The translations under genes were made by a program, and so were the position numbers. Positions 44,660-53,737 of a stretch of DNA of 64,000 nucleotides are shown piece by piece. The notes below the pieces were generated by a model that saw only the letters and a program-made list of their open reading frames with translations, ran no database searches and was not told where the DNA came from. Source of the stretch: Amycolatopsis jejuensis (GTDB taxonomy: Bacteria; Actinomycetota; Actinomycetes; Mycobacteriales; Pseudonocardiaceae); contig NZ_JNYZ01000016.1 of assembly GCF_000717335.1 (NCBI RefSeq), forward strand, positions 1 through 64,000, in the 5' to 3' direction. The number at the start of each line of letters is the position of its first letter. Position 1 is the stretch's first letter.

Positions 44660-46372
44660 TCAGCGGCTCAAACGCCGGGCCACACGACGAACGGTCGACG
44701 AACGGTCGGCGGGGGTGGCCGAAGGGCGTTCGTCCAGATGCAGCCGGAGCATCGCCGCCCCTGCCCAGGACGGGGGATGCCCGCGCAGGGAGACCACGAT
44801 CATTACTCCGAATGCGAGTGGTACCGACCATGGTGCCGGTTGCGACACCAAGATCGCCACCCATCCGTGTATCGGCGGCCCGGCGAGCGCGAACAGGATC
44901 GACCCCGACGACGCGGCGAGCCCGGTGAGCACCCCGGAGATTGCGCCCGCCGCGGTGAGCCGCTGCCACCAGATACCGAGCACGAGCAGCGGGCAGAACG
45001 TGGACGCGGCGACGGTGAACCCCCAGGTCACCAGCACACCGGCGTCGAGACGCGCGGACGGCAGGGCCAGGATGACCATCGCGATCGAAGCGATCACCAC
45101 CGTCACCCGCAGCCGGCGCAGGCCACCCGGCATCAGGTCGTACGCGAGCGCGCCGGACATCACCAGCAGCAAACCCAGTGACGTGGCAAGGAATGCGGCG
45201 AACGCACCGGCGGTGAGCAGTGCGGTGAAAAGCTGTCCTGCCCAGCCGTGGTCGACCTGCGACGGCAGCGCGACGACGACCGTGTCCGTGTCGCCGGAGA
45301 GGTACAGCTGCGGTACGAGCACTCGGCCGAGCACGCCGTAAATGCCGGGGAAGAGGTAGAAAACCCCCAGCAGCGCAACGGTGATCGCGGCGGTGCGGCG
45401 GGCGGCGCGGCCGTCCGGGCTGGTGTGGAAGCGCATCAGGACGTGCGGGAGGCCCATCGTGCCGAGCACGGTCGCCACGAGTACGGCCCAGGTGCCGAGC
45501 AGCGGGTGGCCGTTGTCGACGTCCAGCAGCGGACGTTGCCATTCCGGACCGCCGAGCGCGACCTGCCCGTCGACCCCGGGAACCTGCGTACCGGCGGCGA
45601 AGACGAGCTGTTCTCCCTCGTGCGCCACCAGTTGTCCGGGCGGGAGAGTGCCGCGGCCGGCGATGGTGGTGGGTTCGCGGAGGGTGAGGGTGACGTCGTG
45701 GTCGAACCGCACCGTGGTGGCGTGCGAGAACCGGGTGAACTCGATGGGGTTGAGGCTGGCGTCGCGGTCGGTCGCGCCGACGTGCAAGAGCAGCCACAAC
45801 GCGGGAACCAGGAACAGCAAGAGTTTCAGGAAGAACTGGAAGGCCTGCACGTACGTCGCCGCGCGCATGCCACCGAGCGCGAGTGTGACACTGACCGCGG
45901 TACCAGCGATGACCACGCCGACCCAGTACGGAGTCCCGCCGACTGCGGTGAGCACGAGCCCGGCGGTGCGGAACTGGGGGATGACGTAAATCGTGCCGAT
46001 CACCAGGATCACCACGGCCGCCAGCCGCCGCAGCGCGGGCGAGGCGAGGCGCGCTTCGGCGAAGTCGGGGACGGTGAGCGCGCCAGAACGCCGCATCGGC
46101 GCGGCAACCAGCACCAGCATCGCGACGTACCCGGCGGTGAACCCGACCGGGTACCACAGCGCGCCGACGCCGTCCTTGACCATCAGCCCGGCGACGCCCA
46201 GAAACGAGGCTGCGGAGAGGTATTCGCCGGAAACCGCGGCGGAGTTGACGAACGGCGAGATCCGCCGGGACGCGACGAGAAAGTCCGACGTGGTGCGCAT
46301 TGCGGCGACCCCGCGCACGCCGATGAGCAGCGTGACGAGCACGACGGGCGCTACCGCCAGCGCGATGTCCAC
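44660..46372 (-). CDS. Second SSS-family sodium/solute symporter
   Basis: 570 aa, about 13 transmembrane helices, clearly paralogous to the ActP-like protein (AAVSGEYLSAASFLGVAGL, GTMGLPHVLMRFHTSPDG). A large extra loop (~205-285: REPTTIAGRGTLPPGQLVAHEG and around) lies outside the helices and is unusual. GTG 46372 has GGGAGG upstream. The two-component system encoded upstream on the same strand suggests regulated uptake of a carboxylate. Confidence 0.88.
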   Translation of the reverse strand: MDIALAVAPVVLVTLLIGVRGVAAMRTTSDFLVASRRISPFVNSAAVSGEYLSAASFLGVAGLMVKDGVGALWYPVGFTAGYVAMLVLVAAPMRRSGALTVPDFAEARLASPALRRLAAVVILVIGTIYVIPQFRTAGLVLTAVGGTPYWVGVVIAGTAVSVTLALGGMRAATYVQAFQFFLKLLLFLVPALWLLLHVGATDRDASLNPIEFTRFSHATTVRFDHDVTLTLREPTTIAGRGTLPPGQLVAHEGEQLVFAAGTQVPGVDGQVALGGPEWQRPLLDVDNGHPLLGTWAVLVATVLGTMGLPHVLMRFHTSPDGRAARRTAAITVALLGVFYLFPGIYGVLGRVLVPQLYLSGDTDTVVVALPSQVDHGWAGQLFTALLTAGAFAAFLATSLGLLLVMSGALAYDLMPGGLRRLRVTVVIASIAMVILALPSARLDAGVLVTWGFTVAASTFCPLLVLGIWWQRLTAAGAISGVLTGLAASSGSILFALAGPPIHGWVAILVSQPAPWSVPLAFGVMIVVSLRGHPPSWAGAAMLRLHLDERPSATPADRSSTVRRVARRLSR

Positions 46373-46410
46373 CTACGCCCTCCCGCTCCGGGGATGCGCC
46401 GCCCACAGCG

Positions 46411-46549
46411 CCCCAATGTGGCATTGGGTGCATGTGACGCACCGAATGCCACATTGGGTGCATGTGACGCACCGAATGTGGCATTGGGTGCGTGGGATGC
46501 AGCGAATGCCACATTGGGTGCGTGGGATGCAGCGAATGTGGCATTGGGG
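46411..46549. repeat. 30-bp-period mini-palindrome array, copy 3
   Basis: Four exact 30-bp units from 46415 plus a half unit, opening CCCCAATG and closing CATTGGGG. The A centre alternates strictly TGG, CCA, TGG, CCA, TGG. It lies between two same-strand genes (small membrane protein stop 46567, symporter start 46372), unlike the other two arrays, which sit between convergent genes. Confidence 0.9.
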
Positions 46550-46566
46550 TGCGGCGGGGCGGGTGC

Positions 46567-46917
46567 TCACCGGTCGTCCTCGACTTTCTCGGCGCGGTGC
46601 AGCTGCCACCACGCGAGCCCGGCCATGACCGGGTACGGCAGCACCGCGATCAGCAGCCAGGACACCGGAATCCCCCACAGCCGCAGGCCGTCGAGCGCCG
46701 GGGCCACGGCGAACACCACGGGCAAACCCAGGACCAGCACGAACATCGCGACCAGCGCCGGAATCCCACGGCGGCGCTGGATCCGGTACAGCACCGCCGC
46801 ACGGTCTGCCTCCGCCGCGCGCAGCCGTGGCATCCGCCAGCGCCCGCGTTCGAGCCGCCGCGACCGGGCGAGCCTGGTCTGCGGACTGGTGACAGCGACG
46901 CGTTTCGTGCGGCTCAC
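46567..46917 (-). CDS. Small two-helix membrane protein
   Basis: 116 aa with a basic N-terminal half (RLARSRRLERGRWRMPRLR) and two transmembrane helices (IPALVAMFVLVLGLPVVFAVA and ISWLLIAVLPYPVMAGLAWW-like). No family recognised. GTG 46917 overlaps the response-regulator stop by 4 nt. Its place before the second symporter mirrors the DUF485 gene before actP, so it may be that symporter's small partner. Confidence 0.75.
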   Translation of the reverse strand: MSRTKRVAVTSPQTRLARSRRLERGRWRMPRLRAAEADRAAVLYRIQRRRGIPALVAMFVLVLGLPVVFAVAPALDGLRLWGIPVSWLLIAVLPYPVMAGLAWWQLHRAEKVEDDR

Positions 46918-47669
46918 CCTGGACTCCCCAGCTGACCTCGCTGGGCGGCTTCCAGCAGGCGGTCGCGCAGGTCACGGGCATGTCGTCGGCTCACCGGTAC
47001 GTCGCCTGCTTCGGTGTGGGCCAGCAGGCCGCCGGTGGTGTCGCTGCGCAGTTCCAGCACCGCACTCACCGCGAGCAGGAATCCGCGGTGCACGCGGGTG
47101 AATCCGGTGCCTTCCCAGTATTCCTGGAGCCGCGAGATCGGCATTCGTACCGGATGGACGCCGGTGCGAGTGTGCAGGCGGACGTAGTCGCCGTTGGCTT
47201 CGGCGAACAGGACGTCGTCGCGGCGGACGTACCTGGTGCGCCCGCCCGAATCGACCGGCAATGCGGCCATCGCGTCCGGCGCGGACTGGCGGTCTCCACG
47301 CGGGACCAGGCGCGTCACCTTCGCCAGCGCGGCCGACAGCCGTTCCGTGCGCACGGGTTTCAGCAGGTAGTCCACCGCGCCGATGCCGTACGCGGTCACC
47401 GCGTGCCCGTCGTGGGCCGTCACGAACACGATCACCGGCGGCTCGGACAGCTTCGCCAGCAGCGACGCCAGCTCCAGCCCGTCGAGGCCGGGCATCGAGA
47501 TGTCCAGGAATACCGCGTGGAAATGGTCTGCCTGCAACAGTTTCAGTGCCTTCAGCGCATCACCCGCTCCCACGACCTCGCCGACTTCCGGGGCCTCGGC
47601 CAGCATCCGGCACAGTTCGGCGAGCGCCGGGGGGAGGTCGTCGACTGCCAGCACCCGCAGCCCGGTCAC
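46914..47669 (-). CDS. LytTR-family response regulator
   Basis: 251 aa. Receiver domain 1-120 with acidic pocket Asp10/Asp11, phosphoacceptor Asp56 (FLDISMPG) and Lys in LLKPV. LytTR DNA-binding domain ~150-245 (RTRYVRRDDVLFAEANGDYVRLHTRTG, FTRVHRGFLLAV). GTG 47669 overlaps the kinase stop by 4 nt. Expected targets are the downstream membrane protein and symporter genes, by analogy with BtsSR/YpdAB of E. coli. Confidence 0.92.
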   Translation of the reverse strand: MTGLRVLAVDDLPPALAELCRMLAEAPEVGEVVGAGDALKALKLLQADHFHAVFLDISMPGLDGLELASLLAKLSEPPVIVFVTAHDGHAVTAYGIGAVDYLLKPVRTERLSAALAKVTRLVPRGDRQSAPDAMAALPVDSGGRTRYVRRDDVLFAEANGDYVRLHTRTGVHPVRMPISRLQEYWEGTGFTRVHRGFLLAVSAVLELRSDTTGGLLAHTEAGDVPVSRRHARDLRDRLLEAAQRGQLGSPG

Positions 47670-48715
47670 GGCAGCACCCCCGGCTGGAACCTGGGTACCC
47701 GCACCACGACCCGGGTTCCGGCGCCGACCGCAGTTTCCACCGTGAGCCCGTACCAGGCGCCGTACACCGTGCGCAACCGTCTGTCCACATTGGCCATTCC
47801 AAGGCCGGTACCGGCACCACTCCCGGCGAGGATCGCGGCGGCCCGCTCCGGCTCCATGCCCACCCCGTCGTCCTCCACGCTGATCACGCAGTCGTTCCCT
47901 TCCGCCTGCCCGTGCACCTGGACCAGCCCGGTGCCCGACCGCGGCTCGATCCCGTGCCGGATCGCGTTCTCCACGAGGGGTTCGAGTACCAGGTACGGCA
48001 CCGCCACCGCAAGGACTTCCGGCGCGACCCGCACCTGCACCTTCAGACGTTCGCCCAAAACTGCCCGCTGCAGTGCCAGATACGTCTCCACCGCGCGGAA
48101 TTCCTCGGCCACGACGGTGTACTCGCCGTGCCGCGACAGGCTGTAACGGGTGTAGTCGGCGAAATCCAGCATCAGGTCCCGTGCGCGGTCCGGCTCCGAA
48201 CGGACGAACGACGCGATCACGGTGAGCGCGTTGTACACGAAATGCGGCGACATCTCCGCGCGCAAAGCCCGTAGCTCGGCCTGCGCGGCCTGATCCGCCG
48301 ACGCTTCGAGCCGGCCCCGTTCCAGCGCCTGTACCACGAGGTCGGTGGCTTGCCGCGAAACTCCGGCGGGCAGGTCGCCGACCAGCAGCAACGCCCCCGC
48401 GAGCTCGTCGTGGACGTGCAGCGGCAGCGCCGTCAGCGTGCCGTCGACGGCCGGTTCCTCGCGATGCAGGACCTCGTCGAGGACCCGGGTGACGGCGTCG
48501 TCGGCGGCCGGGCGGCCGGACCAGGCCAGCGCACCGGACAGGTCCGACAGCCCGAGCCCGGCGACGTCGAACAGCCGCCGCAACCCGTGTGCGGCGCGCC
48601 GCACGTGGGTGCCGGACAGGCCGTCCATCAGGTCGTCGGTGACCTTCCGCGCCGCGCCGAGGATCCGCGCGGCGTCCGGGCGGGAGCGCCACGGCAGCCG
48701 GGCACTCTCGGTCAT
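47666..48715 (-). CDS. Soluble LytS-type sensor histidine kinase
   Basis: 349 aa. His_kinase (HisKA-5TM/LytS) module: LRAEMSPHFVYNALTVIASF with His158, LVENAIRHG N-box, VEDDGVGM and GTGLGMANVDRRL. Unlike LytS/BtsS it has no transmembrane helix; the N-terminal ~135 residues look like a GAF-type sensor, so it should read a cytoplasmic signal. ATG 48715 has GGGAGG upstream. First gene of the kinase-regulator-membrane protein(-symporter) operon. Confidence 0.9.
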   Translation of the reverse strand: MTESARLPWRSRPDAARILGAARKVTDDLMDGLSGTHVRRAAHGLRRLFDVAGLGLSDLSGALAWSGRPAADDAVTRVLDEVLHREEPAVDGTLTALPLHVHDELAGALLLVGDLPAGVSRQATDLVVQALERGRLEASADQAAQAELRALRAEMSPHFVYNALTVIASFVRSEPDRARDLMLDFADYTRYSLSRHGEYTVVAEEFRAVETYLALQRAVLGERLKVQVRVAPEVLAVAVPYLVLEPLVENAIRHGIEPRSGTGLVQVHGQAEGNDCVISVEDDGVGMEPERAAAILAGSGAGTGLGMANVDRRLRTVYGAWYGLTVETAVGAGTRVVVRVPRFQPGVLP

Positions 48716-48767
48716 CGGCGACCTCCCCTGCAGGTATCTGGGGAAACAGATGGTAGCCGAACACGAA

Positions 48768-48799
48768 GAAGGGGACCTTCCGCGTGGAAAGTCCCCTTC
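48768..48799 (-). terminator. Hairpin after the mannoside transporter operon
   Basis: GAAGGGGACCTTCC and GGAAAGTCCCCTTC pair over 14 bp with one mismatch and a 4-nt loop, 13 nt beyond the stop of the binding-protein gene. A pyrimidine-rich stretch follows on the minus strand. Likely terminator of the lacI-manA-ABC operon. Confidence 0.65.
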
Positions 48800-48812
48800 A
48801 CCGTGCCGCAGG

Positions 48813-49808
48813 TCAGCAGTTCTGCTTGTAGAAGTACTTCGAGTTGGCGTCCAGGTCGTCCTTGGTGATCGAGTGCAGCTGTGCGGTCAGGTCCCGCTGT
48901 ACCGGCTTGCCCTCCAGGGCGGCGACCGCCTGGTCGACGCCCTGCTTGCCGATCTCCGCCGGGTCCTGCGCGATGAGCGCCTGGTACTCGCCCTTGCGCA
49001 GACCGTCCACTTCGGACGGGCTGGCGTCGAACCCGACGAGGTTCACCTTGCCGATCTTGCCCGCGTTGCGCAGGCCGGTGGCGCCGCCCTCACCGGTGTT
49101 CAGGTTGGTCGCGAAGATGCCGATGAGGTCCGGCGTCGACGCGAGCGCCGCGGTCACCTTCGACGCGGCCTGGTCCGGCTCGTTCTGCGTGTACTGCACG
49201 CCGATCGACTTGAGGTTCGGGTGCTTCGCCAGCTCGTCCGCGAAACCCTTCGCGCGCGCGGCGGTGGTCGACGTGCCCGCGATGGTGTCGAGGATCAGCA
49301 CCGAACCCGGCTTCTCGCCGACGAGCTTCGCCAGCGTCTGCGCGGCCAGCTTGCCGCCCTCCTCGTTGTTCGAGGAGATCGACGACACGGCCACACTCTT
49401 GTCCTTCAGCGACGTGTCCACCTCGACGATCTTCGTGCCGCGGTTCTTGACCTGCTGGATCGGCGCGAGCATCGCGTGGTCGTCGGTCGGGGCGATGAGC
49501 AGCGCGGCGGGCGGGTTGGAGCCCATCGCGTTGACGATCGTGGTCTGCATGGCGGCGTCGAACTTCTGCGGTGCCTGCGTGGTCAGCTCGTACCCGAGCT
49601 TCTTCGCCTCGTCCTGCGCACCGCACTGCATGGAGATGTAGAACGGCTCCGCCTGTACGCCGGGGACGAGCGCGAGCTTCTTGCTGTTCGCGTTGTTCGA
49701 GCCCGAGTTGTCCGTCGAACCGCCCACCTGGCCGGAGCCGCACGCGGCCACCAGCGTCGCCACGGACGCGAGCGTCCCGGCGGCGAGGAGGGTTTTGGTC
49801 AGTTTCAT
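48813..49808 (-). CDS. Sugar ABC transporter substrate-binding lipoprotein (CUT2 type)
   Basis: 331 aa. Lipobox LVAAC with Cys23. Periplasmic-binding-protein type 1 fold of the ribose/galactose class: LALVPGVQAEPFYISMQCGA opens it, then NPPAALLIAPTD, KIVEVDTSL, GKVNLVGFDASPSEVDGL. It should deliver a hexose or small mannoside to the permease. Last gene of the lacI-manA-ATPase-permease-SBP operon, 29 nt after the permease gene. Confidence 0.9.
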   Translation of the reverse strand: MKLTKTLLAAGTLASVATLVAACGSGQVGGSTDNSGSNNANSKKLALVPGVQAEPFYISMQCGAQDEAKKLGYELTTQAPQKFDAAMQTTIVNAMGSNPPAALLIAPTDDHAMLAPIQQVKNRGTKIVEVDTSLKDKSVAVSSISSNNEEGGKLAAQTLAKLVGEKPGSVLILDTIAGTSTTAARAKGFADELAKHPNLKSIGVQYTQNEPDQAASKVTAALASTPDLIGIFATNLNTGEGGATGLRNAGKIGKVNLVGFDASPSEVDGLRKGEYQALIAQDPAEIGKQGVDQAVAALEGKPVQRDLTAQLHSITKDDLDANSKYFYKQNC

Positions 49809-49837
49809 GGTCAGCACCTCTTTGTACTCGGTGGGGT

Positions 49838-50884
49838 TCAGCGGGAGTTGCGCTTGCGGCGGCGCCGCTGGTCGAACCAGACGGCCGCGATCAGGACCGC
49901 ACCGACCGCGATCATCTGCCAGAAGTCCTGCACGTGGGTGATGTTGAAGCCCTTCTTCAGCACCGCCGGGATGAACACCCCGATGACCGTGCCCAGCATC
50001 GAGCCGACGCCGCCGAAGAGGCTGGTCCCGCCCATCACCGTGGCGGAGATGGCGTTGAGGTTGTCGTTGGTGTGCGCCGAGATCGTGGTCGACGCGTAGT
50101 ACGCCAGCGACAGGAAACCCGCGATCCCGGCGAGGAACCCGGTGAGCAGGTACACCTTGAGCAGGTGCTTGGTCACGCCGATCCCGGAGCGGCGGGCCGC
50201 CTCGGCGTTGGAGCCGACCGCGAAGGTGTAGCGGCCGAAGCGCGTGGTGTGCAGCAGCCACGCACCGATCAGCGTGATCACCACGGCCACCAGCACGAGG
50301 TTCGGGATCCCGCCGAGCGACGTGCCGTAACCGAGGGTCTTGTTGAGCTCGGTGGGCACGCTGCGCACGTCCGACCCGCCGTTCAGCAGGTACGACGCCC
50401 CGAGCGCGGCCCCCATCGTGCCGAGCGTGACGATCAGCGGCGGGATGTTGGCCACCGCGATCAGGTACCCGTTGATGAGGCCCCAGATCGTACCCGCGAC
50501 GACCGCCGCGACGAGCCCGACGGTGATCACGCCCCACCCCGCATGCGACGCGTCGCCGCCGGGGCTCAGCGCTTCCATGATCTTGCCCGCCACCATGCCG
50601 GAGAAGATCAGCACCGACCCGACGGAAAGGTCGATGCCGGAGGTGATGATCACGAACGTCATGCCCACCGAAAGCACGAGCAGCACGGACGTTTCGATCA
50701 GCAGCGTCTGGAACGTGAACAGGCTCGCGAACTCGGCCGGCGCAATGGCGGTGAACACCGCGATCAGCGCGAGCAGCACGAGCGCGATCCAGAACGTGTT
50801 GGCCCCGATGAGCCGCTTGCCGAGCGGACGTTTGCCGAATTCTTCGTCGACGGTGGCCTGAATTTCCTTCGTGGGAGCGCTCAT
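49838..50884 (-). CDS. Sugar ABC transporter permease (RbsC/FrcC type)
   Basis: 348 aa, about nine to ten transmembrane helices. Family blocks: FVIITSGIDLSVGSVLIFSG and NGYLIAVANIPPLIVTLGTM, plus the AVGSNAEAARRSGIGVTKHL cytoplasmic loop that contacts the ATPase. ATG 50884 overlaps the ATPase stop by 4 nt. Confidence 0.92.
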   Translation of the reverse strand: MSAPTKEIQATVDEEFGKRPLGKRLIGANTFWIALVLLALIAVFTAIAPAEFASLFTFQTLLIETSVLLVLSVGMTFVIITSGIDLSVGSVLIFSGMVAGKIMEALSPGGDASHAGWGVITVGLVAAVVAGTIWGLINGYLIAVANIPPLIVTLGTMGAALGASYLLNGGSDVRSVPTELNKTLGYGTSLGGIPNLVLVAVVITLIGAWLLHTTRFGRYTFAVGSNAEAARRSGIGVTKHLLKVYLLTGFLAGIAGFLSLAYYASTTISAHTNDNLNAISATVMGGTSLFGGVGSMLGTVIGVFIPAVLKKGFNITHVQDFWQMIAVGAVLIAAVWFDQRRRRKRNSR

Positions 50885-51645
50885 GCCGCTTCCTCCTGCA
50901 CGAGGGCGCCGGTCATTGCCGCCACCAGGTCCTCGAGTTTCGTGTCCGCACCGGTGAACCGGGCGACGCGCTTGCCGAGCCGCAGGACTTCGATGCGGTC
51001 GGACACCGACAGCACTTCTGGCATGTTGTGGCTGATCAGCACCACCGCAATGCCCTTGTCACGGACCTTCTTGATCACGTCCAGCACGCGTTCGCGCTGC
51101 ACCACGCCGAGCGCGGCGGTCGGCTCGTCCATGAACACGACCTTCGACGCCCACACCACCGACCGCGCCACCGCGACGCTCTGCCGCTGGCCGCCGGACA
51201 GCGAGCCGATCGGCACGTCGGTGCTCTGCAGTGTGACGCCCAGGCGCTGGAACTCCTGCACTGCCTGCCGCCGCATTTCCGCCTTGTCCAGCATGCCGAG
51301 CTTGCCCAGGATGCCCTTGCGGAAGATCTCCCGGCCCAGGTACAGGTTCGCCGCCGGGTCGAGTTCCGGGGCCACCGCCAGGTCCTGGTACACCGTCTCG
51401 ATGCCGAGCCGGCGCGCGGTGACCGGCGATTCCAGGTGGATCTCCGACCCGTCGAGCAGGATCTTGCCCGACGTCGGCTGTTCCGCGCCGGACAGGCATT
51501 TCACGAGCGTCGACTTGCCCGCGCCGTTGTCGCCGATCAGCGCGGTGACCTCGCCCGCGCGGGCCTGGAAGGAAGCGCCGCGCAGGGCTTCCACCGAACT
51601 GTAGTGCTTGGTCAGGTCGACTGCGTCCAGCAGGATTTCGCTCAT
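50881..51645 (-). CDS. Sugar ABC transporter ATP-binding protein, single-domain (FrcA type)
   Basis: 254 aa with one ATPase domain, whereas RbsA-type proteins have two. Walker A GDNGAGKST (about 37-45), signature LSGGQRQSVAVARSV, Walker B VVFMDEP, H-loop ISHNMPEV. Single-domain CUT2 ATPases occur in the rhizobial FrcBCA importer, which takes fructose, mannose and ribose. ATG 51645 has GGAG upstream. Overlaps manA and the permease by 4 nt each. Confidence 0.92.
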   Translation of the reverse strand: MSEILLDAVDLTKHYSSVEALRGASFQARAGEVTALIGDNGAGKSTLVKCLSGAEQPTSGKILLDGSEIHLESPVTARRLGIETVYQDLAVAPELDPAANLYLGREIFRKGILGKLGMLDKAEMRRQAVQEFQRLGVTLQSTDVPIGSLSGGQRQSVAVARSVVWASKVVFMDEPTAALGVVQRERVLDVIKKVRDKGIAVVLISHNMPEVLSVSDRIEVLRLGKRVARFTGADTKLEDLVAAMTGALVQEEAA

Positions 51646-52688
51646 CGGGCCTGGCTCCTTTCGGGGGCGGGCGGGAGGCACCGGACCACCGTGAGCGATC
51701 CCGACAGCTCGGCCTGCCCGGCGTCGAACGGCACCACGTAGGTGTCGCCCTTGGCCACCGGGAACTCACCGCCGTGCTCGGTGCGCAGCGTGCCCTCGCC
51801 GCCGAGCGCGACGAGCACGCCGAACGACGGGTCGAGCGGGAGCTGGTTCCCGGTGAGCTGGATCCGGTCGGCGCGGAAGAACTCCGCCGAGTCCGGGGCC
51901 AGCAGGTCCACCGTGGTCGCTCGGTCGCCCGCGGTGTGCTGCACGATCGTCTTCAGCCGGTCCTCGTCCCAGCCCGACGTGTCGAGAGTTTCGATCGCGG
52001 TGTCGAAGCCGATGCCGAGGTGACCTTTCTCCGGCGAGGCAAGGAAATCACGCCATTCCAGCGTGAGCGAGAAGTCCGTGGGCTGCTGCAGCTCCACCAC
52101 GAACACGCCCTCGCCGATCGCGTGCGGCAGCCCGGCCGGGATGTACACCGTGTCCCCGGCTTCCACCGGGATGCTGTTGAGTGCGCCCAGCATGCTCGGC
52201 GCGTCCTGTTCGCGGGTCCACTCGGCGACGGTCGCCATGCTCGTGGTCTCCCGGAAACCGGGGTACACGCGCGGGTCGTCGCCGTAGGTGCCCACAACGA
52301 TCCACGCCTCGGTCTTGCCGAAGTGCGAGTCGAAGTGCTTGCGGGCAAAGGAGTCCGATGGGTGGAAGTGCACCGGCAGCCGCTGGCCGGCGTCGAGCAG
52401 TTTCACGAGCAGGCCGGTGGAGTCGCCGAGCTTCGCGACGTGTGCCGGGCCGAGCCACGCTTCGGGGTTCGCCGCGACCGCGTCGCGCAGCCAAGCCCCG
52501 CCGGGCAGTCTGGTGAGACCGGTGGTCTCCTGGCCGAACATGGTGGTGACGGATCCGACCCAGTCTTCGGGGCCGAACTTCGAGTCGGTACCGGTGGCGC
52601 CGCGCAGTGCGGCGATGGCGTCCCCGCCGCGGTAGAACTGCGGCGGCTGGTTGGCCGGGAGCCGGACCGGTTCGAGGTGCTGGGTCAC
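51642..52688 (-). CDS. manA: Class I mannose-6-phosphate isomerase
   Basis: 348 aa cupin-type phosphomannose isomerase, converting mannose-6-phosphate to fructose-6-phosphate. Zinc-site region: LPVHFHPSDSFARKHFDSHFGKTEAWIVV, then AGDTVYIPAGLPHAIGEGVFVVELQQPT. GTG 52688 overlaps the lacI stop by 4 nt. Its position between the LacI gene and the transporter is the main clue that the operon handles mannose. A mannokinase is not in the window. Confidence 0.9.
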   Translation of the reverse strand: MTQHLEPVRLPANQPPQFYRGGDAIAALRGATGTDSKFGPEDWVGSVTTMFGQETTGLTRLPGGAWLRDAVAANPEAWLGPAHVAKLGDSTGLLVKLLDAGQRLPVHFHPSDSFARKHFDSHFGKTEAWIVVGTYGDDPRVYPGFRETTSMATVAEWTREQDAPSMLGALNSIPVEAGDTVYIPAGLPHAIGEGVFVVELQQPTDFSLTLEWRDFLASPEKGHLGIGFDTAIETLDTSGWDEDRLKTIVQHTAGDRATTVDLLAPDSAEFFRADRIQLTGNQLPLDPSFGVLVALGGEGTLRTEHGGEFPVAKGDTYVVPFDAGQAELSGSLTVVRCLPPAPERSQAR

Positions 52689-53737
52689 GGGGCGGCCTCA
52701 CCGGAACCGCGGGGGACGAGGTGCACAGGCAGAACTACCTTTCTCGGTGCGGACTGGTCGCCCTGGATGCGCGCGAACAGCAGCTCTGCTGCCGCATGTC
52801 CGAGGGCGCTGACGTCGTGTGCGACGACGGTGACCGGCGGGTCCAGCAGATCCGCCAGCTCGAAGTCGTCGAAGCTCACGAGCGCGGGCCGGTGCTCGGC
52901 GTGCGCCAGTGCACGCAGCAGATGCACCGCGACCCGGTTGTTGCCGGCGACCACGGCGGTCGCCGCGGCCGGTCCGCGCAGCAGCTGGTGTACGGCCCTG
53001 CCGACGGTTTCCGGCGTCGGCGTCTGCATCACCACGAGGCTCTCGTCGTAGGAGATCCCGTTGCGCACACAGCCTTCCCGGAACCCGCGCTGCCGTTCGG
53101 ACGCGGTGAAGATGTCCGGGCTGTCCCCGAGGAACGCGATCCGCCGGTGCCCGTGCTGGGCAAGGTGGGTGACCGCCTCGATGGTGCCGCCGAGGTTGTC
53201 CACGAGCACGGTGTCGGCCACGATGTCGCCGGCCGGCCGGTCGAGGAACACCACCGGTGTGCCCGCGCGCATTTCCGGCACGAGGTACCCGTGCTGCAGC
53301 CCGGCGGGCACGATCAGGACGCCGTCGACGCGGCGGGCGCAGAACTCCAGCGCCAGCTCGCGTTCGCGGTCGGAGTTCTCCTCCGACGACCCGGTGAGCA
53401 CATGCCTGCCGAAGGACGTGGCGATCCGTTCCACTGCCCGGTTCAGCTCCGAGTAGAACGGGTTCCCGACGTCCTCCACGATCAGGCCGATGGTGCCTGT
53501 GGTGGAACCCCGGCGCAGGTTGCGCGCGCCGAGGTTGCGCCGGAACCCGAGCTGCTCGATCGCGGCCACCACGCGTTCGGCGGTGTCCGGATGAACCGCG
53601 GGTTCGTCGTTGACGACTCGCGACACGGTCTTGATGCTGACGCCGGCCAGCCGGGCCACGTCGCTCATCGTGGCCCGTCTGCTGGCGGGGCGGGGAAGCC
53701 CGTCCGCGTCCCGGCCCGAAGGAGACAACGTTGTCAT
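52685..53737 (-). CDS. LacI-family repressor of the mannoside locus
   Basis: 350 aa. HTH about 24-50 (MSDVARLAGVSIKTVSRVVNDEPAV) with hinge helix, then a ribose-binding-like effector domain (TTGTIGLIVEDVGNPFYSEL; RPALVSFDDFELADLL). ATG 53737 lies inside a perfect 12-bp LacI-type operator, indicating autorepression. A matching operator precedes the divergent GH92 gene. The probable effector is mannose or a mannoside; this is inference from neighbours. Confidence 0.92.
   Translation of the reverse strand: MTTLSPSGRDADGLPRPASRRATMSDVARLAGVSIKTVSRVVNDEPAVHPDTAERVVAAIEQLGFRRNLGARNLRRGSTTGTIGLIVEDVGNPFYSELNRAVERIATSFGRHVLTGSSEENSDRERELALEFCARRVDGVLIVPAGLQHGYLVPEMRAGTPVVFLDRPAGDIVADTVLVDNLGGTIEAVTHLAQHGHRRIAFLGDSPDIFTASERQRGFREGCVRNGISYDESLVVMQTPTPETVGRAVHQLLRGPAAATAVVAGNNRVAVHLLRALAHAEHRPALVSFDDFELADLLDPPVTVVAHDVSALGHAAAELLFARIQGDQSAPRKVVLPVHLVPRGSGEAAP
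53724..53735. promoter_or_regulatory. LacI operator overlapping the lacI start
   Basis: GACAACGTTGTC is a perfect palindrome with the central CG typical of LacI-family operators. It overlaps the lacI ATG (53737-53735), so bound repressor would block its own operon. Confidence 0.75.
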
